Shown here: piece by piece, positions 25,898-35,064 of the stretch | How positions within the stretch are numbered: the stretch's first letter is position 1 | Layout: each line of letters starts with the position of its first letter | DNA from: Paenibacillus solani | GTDB lineage: Bacteria > Bacillota > Bacilli > Paenibacillales > Paenibacillaceae | Reading direction: 5' to 3' | DNA: 64,000 bases | Assembly (NCBI RefSeq): GCF_001277345.1 | Contig: NZ_LIUT01000001.1 | Coordinates: 2,813,699 to 2,877,698, forward strand | The notes under the pieces: generated by a model | Databases searched by the model: none | The model's input: only the letters and a program-made list of their open reading frames with translations | Told to the model about the DNA's origin: nothing | Made by a program: the position numbers and the translations under genes

Positions 25898-26017
25898 CCA
25901 GATCAACTCCTGTTAACATCTTACACCTATTCGATAACATGTTTGCTCGCCGTTATCTCGACCACTTCATATCTTCATTTCATGCGATATCCTATTTTAA
26001 TTTGAAGCAGATAAGCT

Positions 26018-27241
26018 CTACTCCTTGTCGCCCATTTCGCTGAGATGTTTTTCAAATACCATGGTTCCAGCACCCACCATGCCCGCATGCTCTCCTAATT
26101 CCGAAGGTTGAAGCACCATTTGATTATGGAAGCTGGAGAGGCTTCTATTGTACGCTGTTTCTTTGACATGCTCGAAGAAATCAGGATAATGGTTAGCCAA
26201 ACTGCCTCCAACGATGATCGTTTCGGGTGTCAGTATATTCATGATATTTGCGAGAGCAATGCCCACGTATTGTGCCGAATTAGTTAGACTCTGGACAGCC
26301 AAAGGGTCTCCAGCGACTGCAGCAGAGAGTAATTCAGACAGATCTAAACCGTGTCCATCGTTAGCCATTGGAGACTCATGAGGACTAGCAGTCCCCAGTC
26401 GCTTCTCATTCACATGGTTGATGATCGCCATACCCGAGGCGATTGCATCCAAACAGCCGTGATTGCCGCAGTAGCAGCGGGGCCCGTCCATATCGACTGT
26501 ACAATGACCAATCTCACCTGCTCCAAAGGGAGAAACCCGATATAGCTTCTGATCAAGGATCAAACCGCTTCCGATACTCATATCTGCATTCACGTATATC
26601 ATACTGTTAAAATGTCTACCGTTACCATACCACTGTTCACCAAGTGCCATTGCGTTAGCATCCTTCTCCAAATAGGTCGGAAGCTCCGTATTCTCCTCGA
26701 TCAGCCCCTTCAATCGTACTTGATGCAATCCCGGAATATGGGGGGGCGATAGAATCTTGCCTTGTATCGGATCGAGTGGTCCTGGCGCTGCAACACCAAT
26801 GCCAATGATTCGGGATTTAAGTTCCGTCTGATCCAAAACCGCTTGAATAGTCGATATAATGACATTAACAACGCCGCCTCGATTGGCGTTATCTTCAAAG
26901 TTTCTTCGTTCTTCCAGGATCATGTTTCCTTGCAAATTCATGACTCCCGCACGCACGAATGCTGTGTCGACATGAACTCCTACTGTGTAAATACCGTCAG
27001 GATTCAGGGATATGAGCTTAGGCTTTCTTCCGCGATATGCATCAACATCATACCCGGCATCCATGATCCAGCCTTCTTGCATAAGTTCTTCCACCAGATT
27101 GTTGACAGCGGTAAAGGTCAAATCCATCTTGGCCGCAATTTCTGCCTTGGTTAAACTGCCGTAATCCCGAAGCATCGCGATCACGCCCATCCGATTCATG
27201 TTACGGATATGCCGATTGTTCTTGCCTACTGAATTATTCAT
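26018..27241 (-). CDS. ROK-family transcriptional regulator
   Basis: 407 residues. The N-terminal winged helix (about 15-75) has SLTKAEIAAKMDLTFTAVNN, followed by a sugar-kinase-like ROK domain. The zinc-binding motif is CYCGNHGCLD near 255 and the ATP/sugar loops include GVAAPGPLD. ROK regulators (XylR/NagC type) typically bind a sugar or sugar phosphate and control carbohydrate genes. No sugar genes are adjacent, so its targets lie elsewhere or it is orphaned. Confidence 0.9.
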   Translation of the reverse strand: MNNSVGKNNRHIRNMNRMGVIAMLRDYGSLTKAEIAAKMDLTFTAVNNLVEELMQEGWIMDAGYDVDAYRGRKPKLISLNPDGIYTVGVHVDTAFVRAGVMNLQGNMILEERRNFEDNANRGGVVNVIISTIQAVLDQTELKSRIIGIGVAAPGPLDPIQGKILSPPHIPGLHQVRLKGLIEENTELPTYLEKDANAMALGEQWYGNGRHFNSMIYVNADMSIGSGLILDQKLYRVSPFGAGEIGHCTVDMDGPRCYCGNHGCLDAIASGMAIINHVNEKRLGTASPHESPMANDGHGLDLSELLSAAVAGDPLAVQSLTNSAQYVGIALANIMNILTPETIIVGGSLANHYPDFFEHVKETAYNRSLSSFHNQMVLQPSELGEHAGMVGAGTMVFEKHLSEMGDKE

Positions 27242-27331
27242 TTCATTACCTCATTCTCTATAACCATCTTTCTTCCCTACCCAGTCTATTCTAGGGGAAA
27301 TTTTCGGGTTAGTAAATTAAGGGCATCAAAA

Positions 27332-27362
27332 AGCCTGATTTTCCCCTATGGAAAATCAGGCT
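27332..27362 (-). terminator. Intrinsic terminator of the copper-storage gene
   Basis: AGCCTGATTTTCC pairs exactly with GGAAAATCAGGCT over a 5-nt loop; the minus strand continues TTTTTGATG. Confidence 0.85.
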
Positions 27363-27390
27363 GTGATGTCTTCGTGCAGGGAACTTCGTA

Positions 27391-27729
27391 TTATATCTGC
27401 TTGAGCATTTCGCGGCAAGCCTCGGCACATTGACGACATGCTTCTGCACATTGTTTGCAATGCTCATGGTCATGTTTCTCGCACTCCTCGGCGCAAGCAT
27501 CACATGCCTTGATGCACAGTTCACAAATTTCCTTAAGGAATGGGCTTTTTCTTGACATGGCTTGCGCTGCAAATGCACAAATATCGGCACACTCTCTGTC
27601 GAGCGTTATGCAATCTCGAAGCATGGCCAGCTCGTATTCTTTCAGACAGGATACATAGCAAACATTACAAGCGTTCATACATTGGAGACATGCTTCGATA
27701 CATTCTTTGTATTTGAGTTCATTTAACAT
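27391..27729 (-). CDS. Four-helix-bundle copper-binding protein (Csp type, DUF326)
   Basis: 112 residues with about 18 cysteines spaced as CxxxC and CxxCxxxC along four helices, for example CIEACLQCMNACNVC, CELCIKACDACAEEC and CKQCAEACRQCAEAC. This is the pattern of cytosolic copper-storage proteins (Csp/YhjQ), which hold many Cu(I) ions inside the bundle. No signal peptide is present, so it is cytosolic. It is monocistronic, with a strong terminator. It neighbours a His-rich COG0523 metal GTPase, though the two are separate transcription units. Confidence 0.93.
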   Translation of the reverse strand: MLNELKYKECIEACLQCMNACNVCYVSCLKEYELAMLRDCITLDRECADICAFAAQAMSRKSPFLKEICELCIKACDACAEECEKHDHEHCKQCAEACRQCAEACREMLKQI

Positions 27730-27851
27730 TTAAATATCCTCCTTGTATTTATTACGCTATGCCTCTGTATTAAACTGTGGAGGATACTCTGAAACAAGCT
27801 GCCGCTAGAAAGGGAAGTGGAATCATTGCCCAATTAACCCCCACACCAGGT

Positions 27852-28853
27852 CTAAGCATCCGTGTGCTTCCCCTCCAGCTTTTCAAGCTGCTCTTTAAGC
27901 AGCGACTTCTGAAAGTGCTCTCCGATAAACACCACCACATCCGGAACTTGCCCTTGGGGGGTGATTTTCATAAAGTCAGATTCCCGAAATGCGTACTGGA
28001 ACAGAAACCGACTATTCGTATCGCTAAAGGTGAGAATGCCTTTGGCTCGATAAACATCTCTTGGCAGCCCAGCTATAAACCGTTCAAACTCCACGCTGTC
28101 TATAGGATTGCTGAAATAATAAGTGTAAGACATCACGTGATCATGAGTTTCGTGAGCATGTCCATGAGTACAATCGTTGTCCGTTAGTTTGTGATCATGT
28201 CCGCTATCTTCACCATGACGATGCTCGTGCCTAGGATGCCCCTGTGTATCTCTCTTAAGCAATTCATCCATATTCAAGTCACATCGAACCGCGGGTACGA
28301 TCGGCGCATGCGGATTCCATCGCTCCAAGCACTCCATAACCGTTTCCTTTTCGAGATCGGTGACCTGGTCCACTTTATTCAGGACGAGAAAAGAAGCTGC
28401 ACGAATCTGCTCCTGCATCAAACGATATGTCTTCCCCTTTTGCTCGTTATTCAAATGCAGCAGATGCGCCGCATCCACCACTGTAATCAACTGGTTGACT
28501 TGAATACGCATATATAACGATGCTTCTGCCACAGCGTCCAGTATTTCCATTGGATTTGCGATTCCTGTTGCCTCAATGATGATCACATCCGGATGCTCAC
28601 GATCCACCAGCATTGCAATTTCAGATGATAAATCTGATCGAATGGTACAACAAATACAGCCGCTCAGCATCTCTGCTGTCGGTACTTTCTCATCGCCAAC
28701 CAATCCTTCGATATTGACCTCGCCGATCTCATTCATAACAATGGCAGGTCTCAATTCCTGGTGCTTAAAGTGAGCAAGCAGACGGCTTAGTAATGTCGTT
28801 TTCCCACTACCGAGAAAACCTGATAAAATATATATAGACGTTACGCGCTCCAC
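27852..28853 (-). CDS. COG0523 (CobW/ZNG-like) metallochaperone GTPase
   Basis: 333 residues. P-loop GFLGSGKTT lies near 11-19, the metal motif GCICC near 65, and guanine recognition NKVD near 160. A histidine-rich insertion follows (about 208-240, HPRHEHRHGEDSGHDHK and CTHGHAHETHDH), then a C-terminal CobW domain. COG0523 GTPases deliver metal, often zinc, to client proteins. Start GTG 28853 follows AAAGGAGTAGG; the frame runs on to 28955 but without a site and into the divergent promoter region. No Zur-like box was recognised, so the metal remains open. Confidence 0.9.
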   Translation of the reverse strand: MERVTSIYILSGFLGSGKTTLLSRLLAHFKHQELRPAIVMNEIGEVNIEGLVGDEKVPTAEMLSGCICCTIRSDLSSEIAMLVDREHPDVIIIEATGIANPMEILDAVAEASLYMRIQVNQLITVVDAAHLLHLNNEQKGKTYRLMQEQIRAASFLVLNKVDQVTDLEKETVMECLERWNPHAPIVPAVRCDLNMDELLKRDTQGHPRHEHRHGEDSGHDHKLTDNDCTHGHAHETHDHVMSYTYYFSNPIDSVEFERFIAGLPRDVYRAKGILTFSDTNSRFLFQYAFRESDFMKITPQGQVPDVVVFIGEHFQKSLLKEQLEKLEGKHTDA

Positions 28854-28959
28854 ATTTCCTACTCCTTTGCTTACATCGTTGATTATGCTAGCGAGTTTAC
28901 TATATTTTATCCATTCACTGCAAGACCCACTATAATCTAAAACAGGAGTTGCCAATAAT

Positions 28960-29484
28960 ATGAATACAGCGCAAACCCATAAACTTCAATCCTCCGCTTC
29001 CGTAAACTGTATGGTAATAACAGTCTCGGATACGCGGAATCAGGAAACGGACAAGAGTGGTCAATTGATGATCCGTTTGCTTGAAGAAGCCGGACATGCC
29101 GTGACGGCTTATCAAATTGTACAAGATGACTTTGAAGCCATTCGTGAGATCATCGTTACCGCAGTAAGCAACGCAGAGATTGATATCATCCTTTTAACCG
29201 GTGGCACAGGCATATCAAGCCGGGATACCACCTATGAGGCCGTCTCTTCCCTGCTGGACAAGGAGCTGCCTGGCTTTGGTGAGATTTTCCGCAACCTGAG
29301 CTTTACCGAGGATATCGGAACTGCAGCCATATTGAGCCGAGCGATCGGCGGCACACTTAGATCTACCGCCATCTTCTCGATGCCGGGTTCTACCGGAGCG
29401 GTAAACTTGGCCATGAACCGTATTCTGCTCCCTGAGCTAAGGCATATTAAATATGAGCTGGACAAACATAAACCTCAGCAATGA
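28960..29484 (+). CDS. moaB: MoaB/MogA-family molybdenum cofactor protein
   Basis: 174 residues of the MoCF domain: MVITVSDTRNQETDKSG near residue 20-36, LTGGTGISSRDTTYEAV near 82-98, and FSMPGSTGAVNLAM near 143. MoaB/MogA proteins adenylylate molybdopterin before molybdenum insertion. ATG 28960 follows AACAGGAG. It is single and divergent from the COG0523 gene, with a strong terminator. No other moa or moe gene is in the window. Confidence 0.92.
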   Translation: MNTAQTHKLQSSASVNCMVITVSDTRNQETDKSGQLMIRLLEEAGHAVTAYQIVQDDFEAIREIIVTAVSNAEIDIILLTGGTGISSRDTTYEAVSSLLDKELPGFGEIFRNLSFTEDIGTAAILSRAIGGTLRSTAIFSMPGSTGAVNLAMNRILLPELRHIKYELDKHKPQQ

Positions 29485-29515
29485 TCACATAGAAGGACTC
29501 GATAACTCAATATAA

Positions 29516-29545
29516 AAGGCCAGATGCATAAATGCATCCGGCCTT
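29516..29545. terminator. Bidirectional terminator between moaB and the lipoprotein gene
   Basis: AAGGCCaGATGCAT pairs with ATGCATCcGGCCTT across a 2-nt centre; the two genes converge here. Confidence 0.8.
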
Positions 29546-29555
29546 GGTTTCACCC

Positions 29556-30083
29556 CTAGCTGCTGCCTCGCCCTTGATGTTTGGCAAGCAGTGAGGGCGC
29601 TATTTTCTTAACCTGTTCATAATAGTTGTCCGTCTTATCGCCAGTCGATGTATACACGATGGACGTTTCATTATCACTAATAATCAGATTGTGCCCACCT
29701 GCCGCATTGGCATCCCCCTCGGTGACGCCGAATATTTCGGTCATCCCCTTTTCTCTGGCTGCTTGATTCTGGTAGATGTACACGGTGATAAATTGACTGG
29801 CATCGTAGTTAATTCGGTATTGATACGTCATATTGCCGATGTCATCTTCGACATACGTTTCATTGGTTAGCGGCATTTTTGCCTTGTCGAAGGATGCCTG
29901 AAGATCCTCAAGAAATCTCCCGTTCAGGCCCCGGCCTGAAATTCGGGCCTCCCGCGAACCTTCTTCATAAGCCCTCATATTATATAGGCGCGCTTCATCC
30001 TTGGCGATCTGCTTGGAACAGCCGACTGATATGGCAAACATGCAGCATAACATTACTACACCTACGATTCTGCGGTACATCAT
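29556..30083 (-). CDS. Putative lipoprotein, unknown function
   Basis: About 175 residues. A short signal peptide ends in a lipobox ISVGC (cysteine near residue 22), which predicts a membrane-anchored lipoprotein. The mature part is hydrophilic with TYQYRINYDASQFITVYIYQNQ and no recognised catalytic motif. ATG 30083 lies behind AAGGGATGAG; GTG 30089 is an alternative. It is monocistronic. Confidence 0.75.
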   Translation of the reverse strand: MMYRRIVGVVMLCCMFAISVGCSKQIAKDEARLYNMRAYEEGSREARISGRGLNGRFLEDLQASFDKAKMPLTNETYVEDDIGNMTYQYRINYDASQFITVYIYQNQAAREKGMTEIFGVTEGDANAAGGHNLIISDNETSIVYTSTGDKTDNYYEQVKKIAPSLLAKHQGRGSS

Positions 30084-30167
30084 GTTCACTCATCCCTTCT
30101 TAGGCGTCAAAGGTAACCTAACATTAGGATGCCGCGAATGAGGAACATTATTCGAGGTACCATTCAT

Positions 30168-31172
30168 TTATTGCAGAGTAATAACGCTTCTTCCAACCGC
30201 TCCACCTTGCAGAATTGTATTCAGCACCTCAGGCAGATCCATTAGTCCATACTCCGTAATACCTTCGCGCAGGACGGATGCAGGTTTCCAAATGTCAGCA
30301 AGCTTGGACCAGATCTCTCGTCGATAGGTCATTGGACAGTATACCGAATCGATTCCCAGCAGGCTGATACCCCTGAGAATAAACGGAAATACCGTTGATT
30401 CAAATGCTCCGCCGCCCGTCATACCCGAAACGGCTACGCTTCCGCCATATTTTACGCACTTCAGGATGGAGCTCAACTGATTTCCCCCGACCGGATCTAC
30501 TACTGCAGCCCATCTCTCCCCTGATATGGCACCCTTGGAGACTTCATTTACGACCTCTTCTCTGGATATCACTTTATGAGCTCCCAGTTTCAAGAGCCAG
30601 TCCGTTTGACTCACTTTACCCGTAGAAGCTGTTACCTCGTAGCCTAGCTGACTGAGTATGGATACGGCGAAGCTTCCTACACCTCCGGTTGCGCCTGTGA
30701 CAAGAACAGGCCCCTGTCCCTGCTCTAATCCGTTTCGTAGTAACCCATCGATCGATAAGGCAGCAGTAAAGCCAGCTGTTCCTATGGCCATCGCGTCACG
30801 CAAAGACAAGCCTTGGGGCAAAGGGAAAAGCCATTCTCCCTTTACCCGTGCATACTGGCTGAATCCCCCTTCATGAGATACGCCTAATTCATATCCGGTA
30901 CACAGAACGGAATCGCCTTCCCTGTAATCGGGGTGATCAGAATGCACAACCGTTCCCGCCAGATCAATGCCTGGAATGAACGGGTACCGGCGGACGATTT
31001 TCCCTTCCGGTATGCTCGCTAGCCCGTCTTTATAGTTAACCCCGCTGTATAACACTCGTACAATAACATCACCTTCGGGCAGCTGCTTTAAACTCAGATT
31101 CTCCACGCTACCGCGCATCCCTTGTTCATCTCGTCGCAGCATATAGGCGTGAAATTCGGTTTCGTTGTTCAC
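30168..31172 (-). CDS. YhdH/AcuI-family NADPH-dependent quinone/acrylyl-CoA reductase
   Basis: 334 residues of the zinc-independent medium-chain dehydrogenase group. The catalytic-domain motif is YSGVNYKDGLA near residue 49-59, the nucleotide-binding loop VTGATGGVGSFAVSILS near 160, and the C-terminal MDLPEVLNTILQGGAVGRSVI is typical. No zinc-ligand cysteines are seen. Related enzymes reduce acrylyl-CoA or quinones with NADPH. GTG 31172 has AAAGGAG 8 nt upstream. The 259-bp gap upstream holds only a weak promoter-like pair (TTGACG/TATTTC, about 31284-31313). Confidence 0.88.
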   Translation of the reverse strand: MNNETEFHAYMLRRDEQGMRGSVENLSLKQLPEGDVIVRVLYSGVNYKDGLASIPEGKIVRRYPFIPGIDLAGTVVHSDHPDYREGDSVLCTGYELGVSHEGGFSQYARVKGEWLFPLPQGLSLRDAMAIGTAGFTAALSIDGLLRNGLEQGQGPVLVTGATGGVGSFAVSILSQLGYEVTASTGKVSQTDWLLKLGAHKVISREEVVNEVSKGAISGERWAAVVDPVGGNQLSSILKCVKYGGSVAVSGMTGGGAFESTVFPFILRGISLLGIDSVYCPMTYRREIWSKLADIWKPASVLREGITEYGLMDLPEVLNTILQGGAVGRSVITLQ

Positions 31173-31431
31173 ACGGATCACTCCTTTGGTTAGTTGAGGT
31201 ACTGGATATTAAGCTGGATTTGCACCATGAATGTCGAAGCTTCCTAAATGCTCTCGGAATATGGCGACTTGTGCGCTTTCCCGAGAAATAATCTATCGCC
31301 AGTATTCCGTCAAAGATGCACATATCACATGTTCGAGAGTGCTTCTGTCTGGCATGTACAAAAAGACGCTCCTTCACATGCTCATCAGCAGGATACGGGA
31401 AACGTCTGTTTCATCAAATATACTTTATTAC

Positions 31432-32889
31432 CTAATCTTCATGCTGTTCCATAAACTCTGTCATCATCCGCTGTTTCACGTCCCAGACCTGTTCGCTCAA
31501 GTTCACCCGGTAAATCTCCGGATTCAGCTTACGCAAATACTCCGGCCAGAACTGCTCCAGCTGCGTATTATGATAGCTTCGGATCTCTTCAAGCTCCGGC
31601 ATGTCATACACCAGTTCACCCTTTATGAATATGGGTTCGAGCATGCGAACTGCTTCAAAATTCTTCACATTCTTCCGCATGTATGGATGCAGCGGATTAA
31701 ACAGCTTTAGCTTTCCGTTATCCGGTGGCATCTCTTCATCCGGGAAACAAATATAATCCGCAATCGCTTTTCCGCTCCCCTTGGAGATGATGCGATATAC
31801 TTCCTTTTTACCTGGTGTAGATACCTTTTCAGGATTGCCTGAGATTTTGATGGTTGGAATCATCTCGCCGTCAACCTCACGCTCCACCAGCTTATAGACG
31901 CCTCCTAGAGCAGGTTGATCCGCGGCTGTGATCAATTGGGTTCCTACGCCCCAAGTATCCACCTTGGCACCCTGTGCCTTGAGATCCAGTATCGTTCCTT
32001 CATCCAGATCATTTGAGGCAACGATGCCGACATAATCAAGTCCAGCCTCGTCCAGCATCTTCCGGGCTTGAATAGACAAGTAAGCCAAATCCCCACTGTC
32101 CAAACGGATCGCGTTCATCCGCTTTCCCTGAGCTTCCAGCTTCTTCGCCGTTACAATGGCATGAGGAATTCCACTCTTCAACGTATCGAAGGTATCCACC
32201 AGCAGTGTAACTTGGTCCGGCATAACCTCAGCAAATATATCGAACGCTTCCTGCTCGCTCCTAAATGTCTGTACCCAGGAGTGCGCATGCGTGCCTTTGG
32301 TTGGGATGCCAAATTTCTCACCGGCAAGCATATTCGATGTGGCATGGAAGCCGGCCAGATACGCTGCACGCGCCCCCCAGACGGCCGCATCCGCTTCCTG
32401 AGCACGCCTTGTGCCAAACTCCAGCAGTGTGTCACCACTGGCAACCTGGCGGATACGGGACGCTTTCGTAGCAATCAAGGTCTGGAAGTTCATAAAGTTC
32501 AAGAGCGCAGTTTCGACCAGCTGTGTTTCAAAAATTGAGCCCTCAACGCGAATGAGTGGTTCATTCGGGAAGACGAGCGCTCCCTCTTTCATCGAATGGA
32601 TATTTCCTTGAAAACGGAAATGACGAAGCTCCTCCAGAAACTCTGGTTTGTACTTCTCTTCCTGTTTGGCCAGATATGCGATATCATCATCCGAGAAACG
32701 CAAAGACTCAATATAATGCACAATTCGTTCGAGACCGGCGAATACGGCATATCCGTTACCAAAAGGGAGCTTGCGGAAGTAAGCTTCAAATACCGCCCGC
32801 GTACGATGCGAGCCGTTTATCCAGTGCGCATACATCATGTTGATCTGATATTTATCCGTATGTAGTGCCAATCCTGCTGTCTGCATCAT
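31432..32889 (-). CDS. pncB: Nicotinate phosphoribosyltransferase
   Basis: 485 residues. It converts nicotinate and PRPP to nicotinate mononucleotide with ATP, the first committed step of NAD salvage by the Preiss-Handler route. Recognised segments are LHTDKYQINMMYAHW at the N-terminus, EFGTRRAQEADAAVWGARAAY near 155, IRLDSGDLAYLS near 265 and VDTWGVGTQLI near 310. ATG 32889 is chosen because GGAGG (32896-32900) directly abuts the in-frame ATG 32895. It is the last gene of a Nudix-pncA-pncB operon. Confidence 0.95.
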   Translation of the reverse strand: MMQTAGLALHTDKYQINMMYAHWINGSHRTRAVFEAYFRKLPFGNGYAVFAGLERIVHYIESLRFSDDDIAYLAKQEEKYKPEFLEELRHFRFQGNIHSMKEGALVFPNEPLIRVEGSIFETQLVETALLNFMNFQTLIATKASRIRQVASGDTLLEFGTRRAQEADAAVWGARAAYLAGFHATSNMLAGEKFGIPTKGTHAHSWVQTFRSEQEAFDIFAEVMPDQVTLLVDTFDTLKSGIPHAIVTAKKLEAQGKRMNAIRLDSGDLAYLSIQARKMLDEAGLDYVGIVASNDLDEGTILDLKAQGAKVDTWGVGTQLITAADQPALGGVYKLVEREVDGEMIPTIKISGNPEKVSTPGKKEVYRIISKGSGKAIADYICFPDEEMPPDNGKLKLFNPLHPYMRKNVKNFEAVRMLEPIFIKGELVYDMPELEEIRSYHNTQLEQFWPEYLRKLNPEIYRVNLSEQVWDVKQRMMTEFMEQHED

Positions 32890-32943
32890 GATCATCCTCC
32901 ATGTTACCCGATAGTCTTAAGCTTTACGGGTGGTTCAAGCTGT

Positions 32944-33501
32944 CTATTGAGTTTGAATTTCTTCGCTTCGAACAACTTTTGCTCCGAGACTGCCTTCAAA
33001 GTGGCTTAGTGCCCACTTATGTCCTTCAGGATTGAAGCTTGCGACTGCTGCTTCGTAAACCGTAATCTGGTATCCGTAATTATAAGCATCCACGGCGGTA
33101 TGCAGAACGCAGATATCAGTGCACACTCCCACGAGGGCAATTTCCGTAATTCCGCGTTCCCGCAGCTTCTGGTTCAAGTTCGTTCCGCAAAAAGCGCTGT
33201 ACCTCGTTTTGTCCATCCAGTAGATGGTGTCCTTGCGATCTTCATATACCTGTTGAAGTTCACCGTATAATTGCCGTCCCCGAGTCCCGCGAAGATTATG
33301 TGGGGGGAATAGCTTGGTTTCCGGGTGGTAGGTATCCTCATGCTCATGTAAATCTACGGCCATCACGACAAAATCACCACGATCATTGTATTCCTTGGTC
33401 AGCTCAACGATGGTCTCCTGAATGTTGATAGCAGGCTCCCCTACCGGAAGATTACCATCCACGAAATCATTCGTGAAATCTATCACGATTAAAGCTTTCA
33501 T
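32944..33501 (-). CDS. pncA: Nicotinamidase-like cysteine hydrolase
   Basis: 185 residues of the isochorismatase fold. The catalytic Asp lies in VIDFTNDFVDG (residues 6-16), Lys is in WMDKTRYSAF near 103, and the nucleophile Cys is in LVGVCTDICVLHTA near 130. Nicotinamidase hydrolyses nicotinamide to nicotinate, the substrate of the next gene, pncB. The metal site expected after the first Asp (DLHEHEDTYHP) is visible. ATG 33501 follows GAGGAG. Confidence 0.9.
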   Translation of the reverse strand: MKALIVIDFTNDFVDGNLPVGEPAINIQETIVELTKEYNDRGDFVVMAVDLHEHEDTYHPETKLFPPHNLRGTRGRQLYGELQQVYEDRKDTIYWMDKTRYSAFCGTNLNQKLRERGITEIALVGVCTDICVLHTAVDAYNYGYQITVYEAAVASFNPEGHKWALSHFEGSLGAKVVRSEEIQTQ

Positions 33502-33564
33502 CTGACACACTCCTCTTCAACATGATTAATGTGATCGATTAAAATACAAAGGACTCCTCCCGTG

Positions 33565-34350
33565 CTACGTATAGATGGACAGCAGCGGGGCATGATCCGT
33601 AAAGCGATACAATTGTGCTGGCCGCTGGGAATATTGATTCGAGCTAAGCGGCTTGCCGTCTTCATCCCGAGCCTCTTCCAGAATTCCCTGCCTGCTTCGG
33701 GTAGATGTGATCTTTCGGATAAAATTAGGCTCATTAAACTCAGGCACGACCGTTTGAATGACCTGGTACAGCTCACTCAATGTAAAATGCTCGGGCAGAA
33801 ACTGTCTGGCAATCGTCGTCTGCAGCATCTGCATTTGAATCTTGTGATACGCATCCATAATAATCACCCGATGGTCAAAAGCGAGCTCCAGCTCCTCCAA
33901 TGCTTCTCCAACTGTAAACAAACCAACTTCTTCTGCATCGTCAGCGGCTTGACGATGCTCTAGCATCCACTCTTCAACCAACGCGTAGAACGCGTGGCTG
34001 ATAATCCATCCGCGGGGATCGCGTCCAGGCGCGCTGTATACGCCCAAATACTCCAGATGACCACCATCGACACCGGTCTCTTCTTTCAATTCACGCTTGG
34101 CCGCATCGTAGATCGACTCGCTCTCACGGCAAAAACCCCCGGGTAGCGCCCACATGCCGGCACAGGGCCATGATCTGCGCCTGATCAGCATTACCTTAAG
34201 CTCACGTATGGGCAATGTCTTGGTGAAGGTCTTCCGCTCCCGCTTCGTCAAGGTAAACATTACGATGTCAGCTGGTACACCGTCCGGCGTTCTATATTTC
34301 TTGGTATTATTCATAGGCATCTGTTCATGATCCGTCATTTCCATCACCAT
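33565..34350 (-). CDS. Nudix protein with C-terminal winged helix, NrtR-like
   Basis: 261 residues. The Nudix box GFCRESES...RELKEETGV (about 90-113) is intact. A C-terminal region (about 170-255) has HFTLSELYQVIQTVV and NFIRKI, as in NrtR-type Nudix regulators of NAD metabolism, which bind ADP-ribose and repress salvage genes. It leads the operon with pncA and pncB. Because the box is intact it could also be a true ADP-ribose pyrophosphatase; both functions may coexist. No strong ribosome-binding site precedes ATG 34350, so a start at residue 5 is possible. Confidence 0.85.
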   Translation of the reverse strand: MVMEMTDHEQMPMNNTKKYRTPDGVPADIVMFTLTKRERKTFTKTLPIRELKVMLIRRRSWPCAGMWALPGGFCRESESIYDAAKRELKEETGVDGGHLEYLGVYSAPGRDPRGWIISHAFYALVEEWMLEHRQAADDAEEVGLFTVGEALEELELAFDHRVIIMDAYHKIQMQMLQTTIARQFLPEHFTLSELYQVIQTVVPEFNEPNFIRKITSTRSRQGILEEARDEDGKPLSSNQYSQRPAQLYRFTDHAPLLSIYT

Positions 34351-34369
34351 AACTATTATTTTGATAATT

Positions 34370-34399
34370 TCATTATGACATATTTACTGATGATGTCAA
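34370..34399 (-). promoter_or_regulatory. Promoter and candidate operator of the NAD-salvage operon
   Basis: On the minus strand TTGACA (34394-34399) and TAATGA (34370-34375) are spaced by 18 bp. An inverted repeat TGACAT/ATGTCA (34376-34398) fills the spacer and overlaps the -35, a good place for a repressor. It does not obviously match a published NrtR site. Confidence 0.5.
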
Positions 34400-34482
34400 G
34401 GATTTCCTGATCGGTATATGCACCTCTATTTTATTATGCCCTATATATACCCATTTACGTGCATACTTTTGTATGAACAGAA

Positions 34483-34507
34483 AAGGTGCGGAAGCATTCC
34501 GCACCTT
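34483..34507 (-). terminator. Intrinsic terminator of ricA
   Basis: AAGGTGCGGAA pairs exactly with TTCCGCACCTT over 3 nt; the minus strand continues TTCTG. Confidence 0.75.
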
Positions 34508-34514
34508 GTTTCTT

Positions 34515-34928
34515 TTACCCGCAGCTGCTTGGCGGCGTATCTTTTCCTGTTTCCACGTTCACTTTTTCCGAAACCGTATCGTGGATCACGGATACGACCA
34601 GCTGAAGCAGATAATTAATATCGCTTTGGCTTTGCTGGAATTCCAACACGAGTGGAATGCCGTCGATTTCCTCTTGCAGCTCTTCAATCTCGCGTTCGAT
34701 TTTGGCCACCATGTCCTTGTTCTGGAACGTTTCAAAAGCCACAATTTCTTTTTGCTTTTTCTTAATGGTTTTGATCAAGCCTTGGACCCGTTCATGATTC
34801 TGGATCTTCTCTTCTGCCTGCTTAAACGTCTGAACTTCTTCACTCGTGGATATTAATTCGGCCAGCTCACCGGCTTTAGCTAAAATATCTTCACGTATAA
34901 CCAAATCGCGGCTATTGTAGGTTGCCAT
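34515..34928 (-). CDS. ricA: RicA/YmcA-like regulator of RNA processing and development
   Basis: 137 residues, mostly helical, with the YmcA opening MATYNSRDLVIREDILAKAGELA and the conserved tail LLQLVVSVIHDTVS. In B. subtilis RicA, RicF and RicT form an Fe-S complex that stimulates RNase Y processing, competence, sporulation and biofilms; the C-terminal cysteine (PPSSCG here) is an Fe-S ligand. It directly follows miaB, as in Bacillus (ymcB-ymcA). The frame can start at TTG 34964 with a GGAG-like site, but ATG 34928 matches the Bacillus N-terminus; I note both. rny lies 5 kb upstream in the same block. Confidence 0.85.
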   Translation of the reverse strand: MATYNSRDLVIREDILAKAGELAELISTSEEVQTFKQAEEKIQNHERVQGLIKTIKKKQKEIVAFETFQNKDMVAKIEREIEELQEEIDGIPLVLEFQQSQSDINYLLQLVVSVIHDTVSEKVNVETGKDTPPSSCG

Positions 34929-35064
34929 ACCGTATGTGTTTGTACGAACATGATCTTGTCCCAAGGTTCATCGCTCCAATTCTTCATCATCTATATGGAT
35001 ATACGCAGCATGAACGTCTTGACTGACCGCCACTGCTGCAGCAAATGCTGTTTTGTCTACCCTA

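Noticed and set aside
31126..31377. An 83-codon frame upstream of the quinone reductase gene
   Set aside because: It overlaps the reductase start, and although it has a GGAG-like site its composition does not resemble coding sequence.
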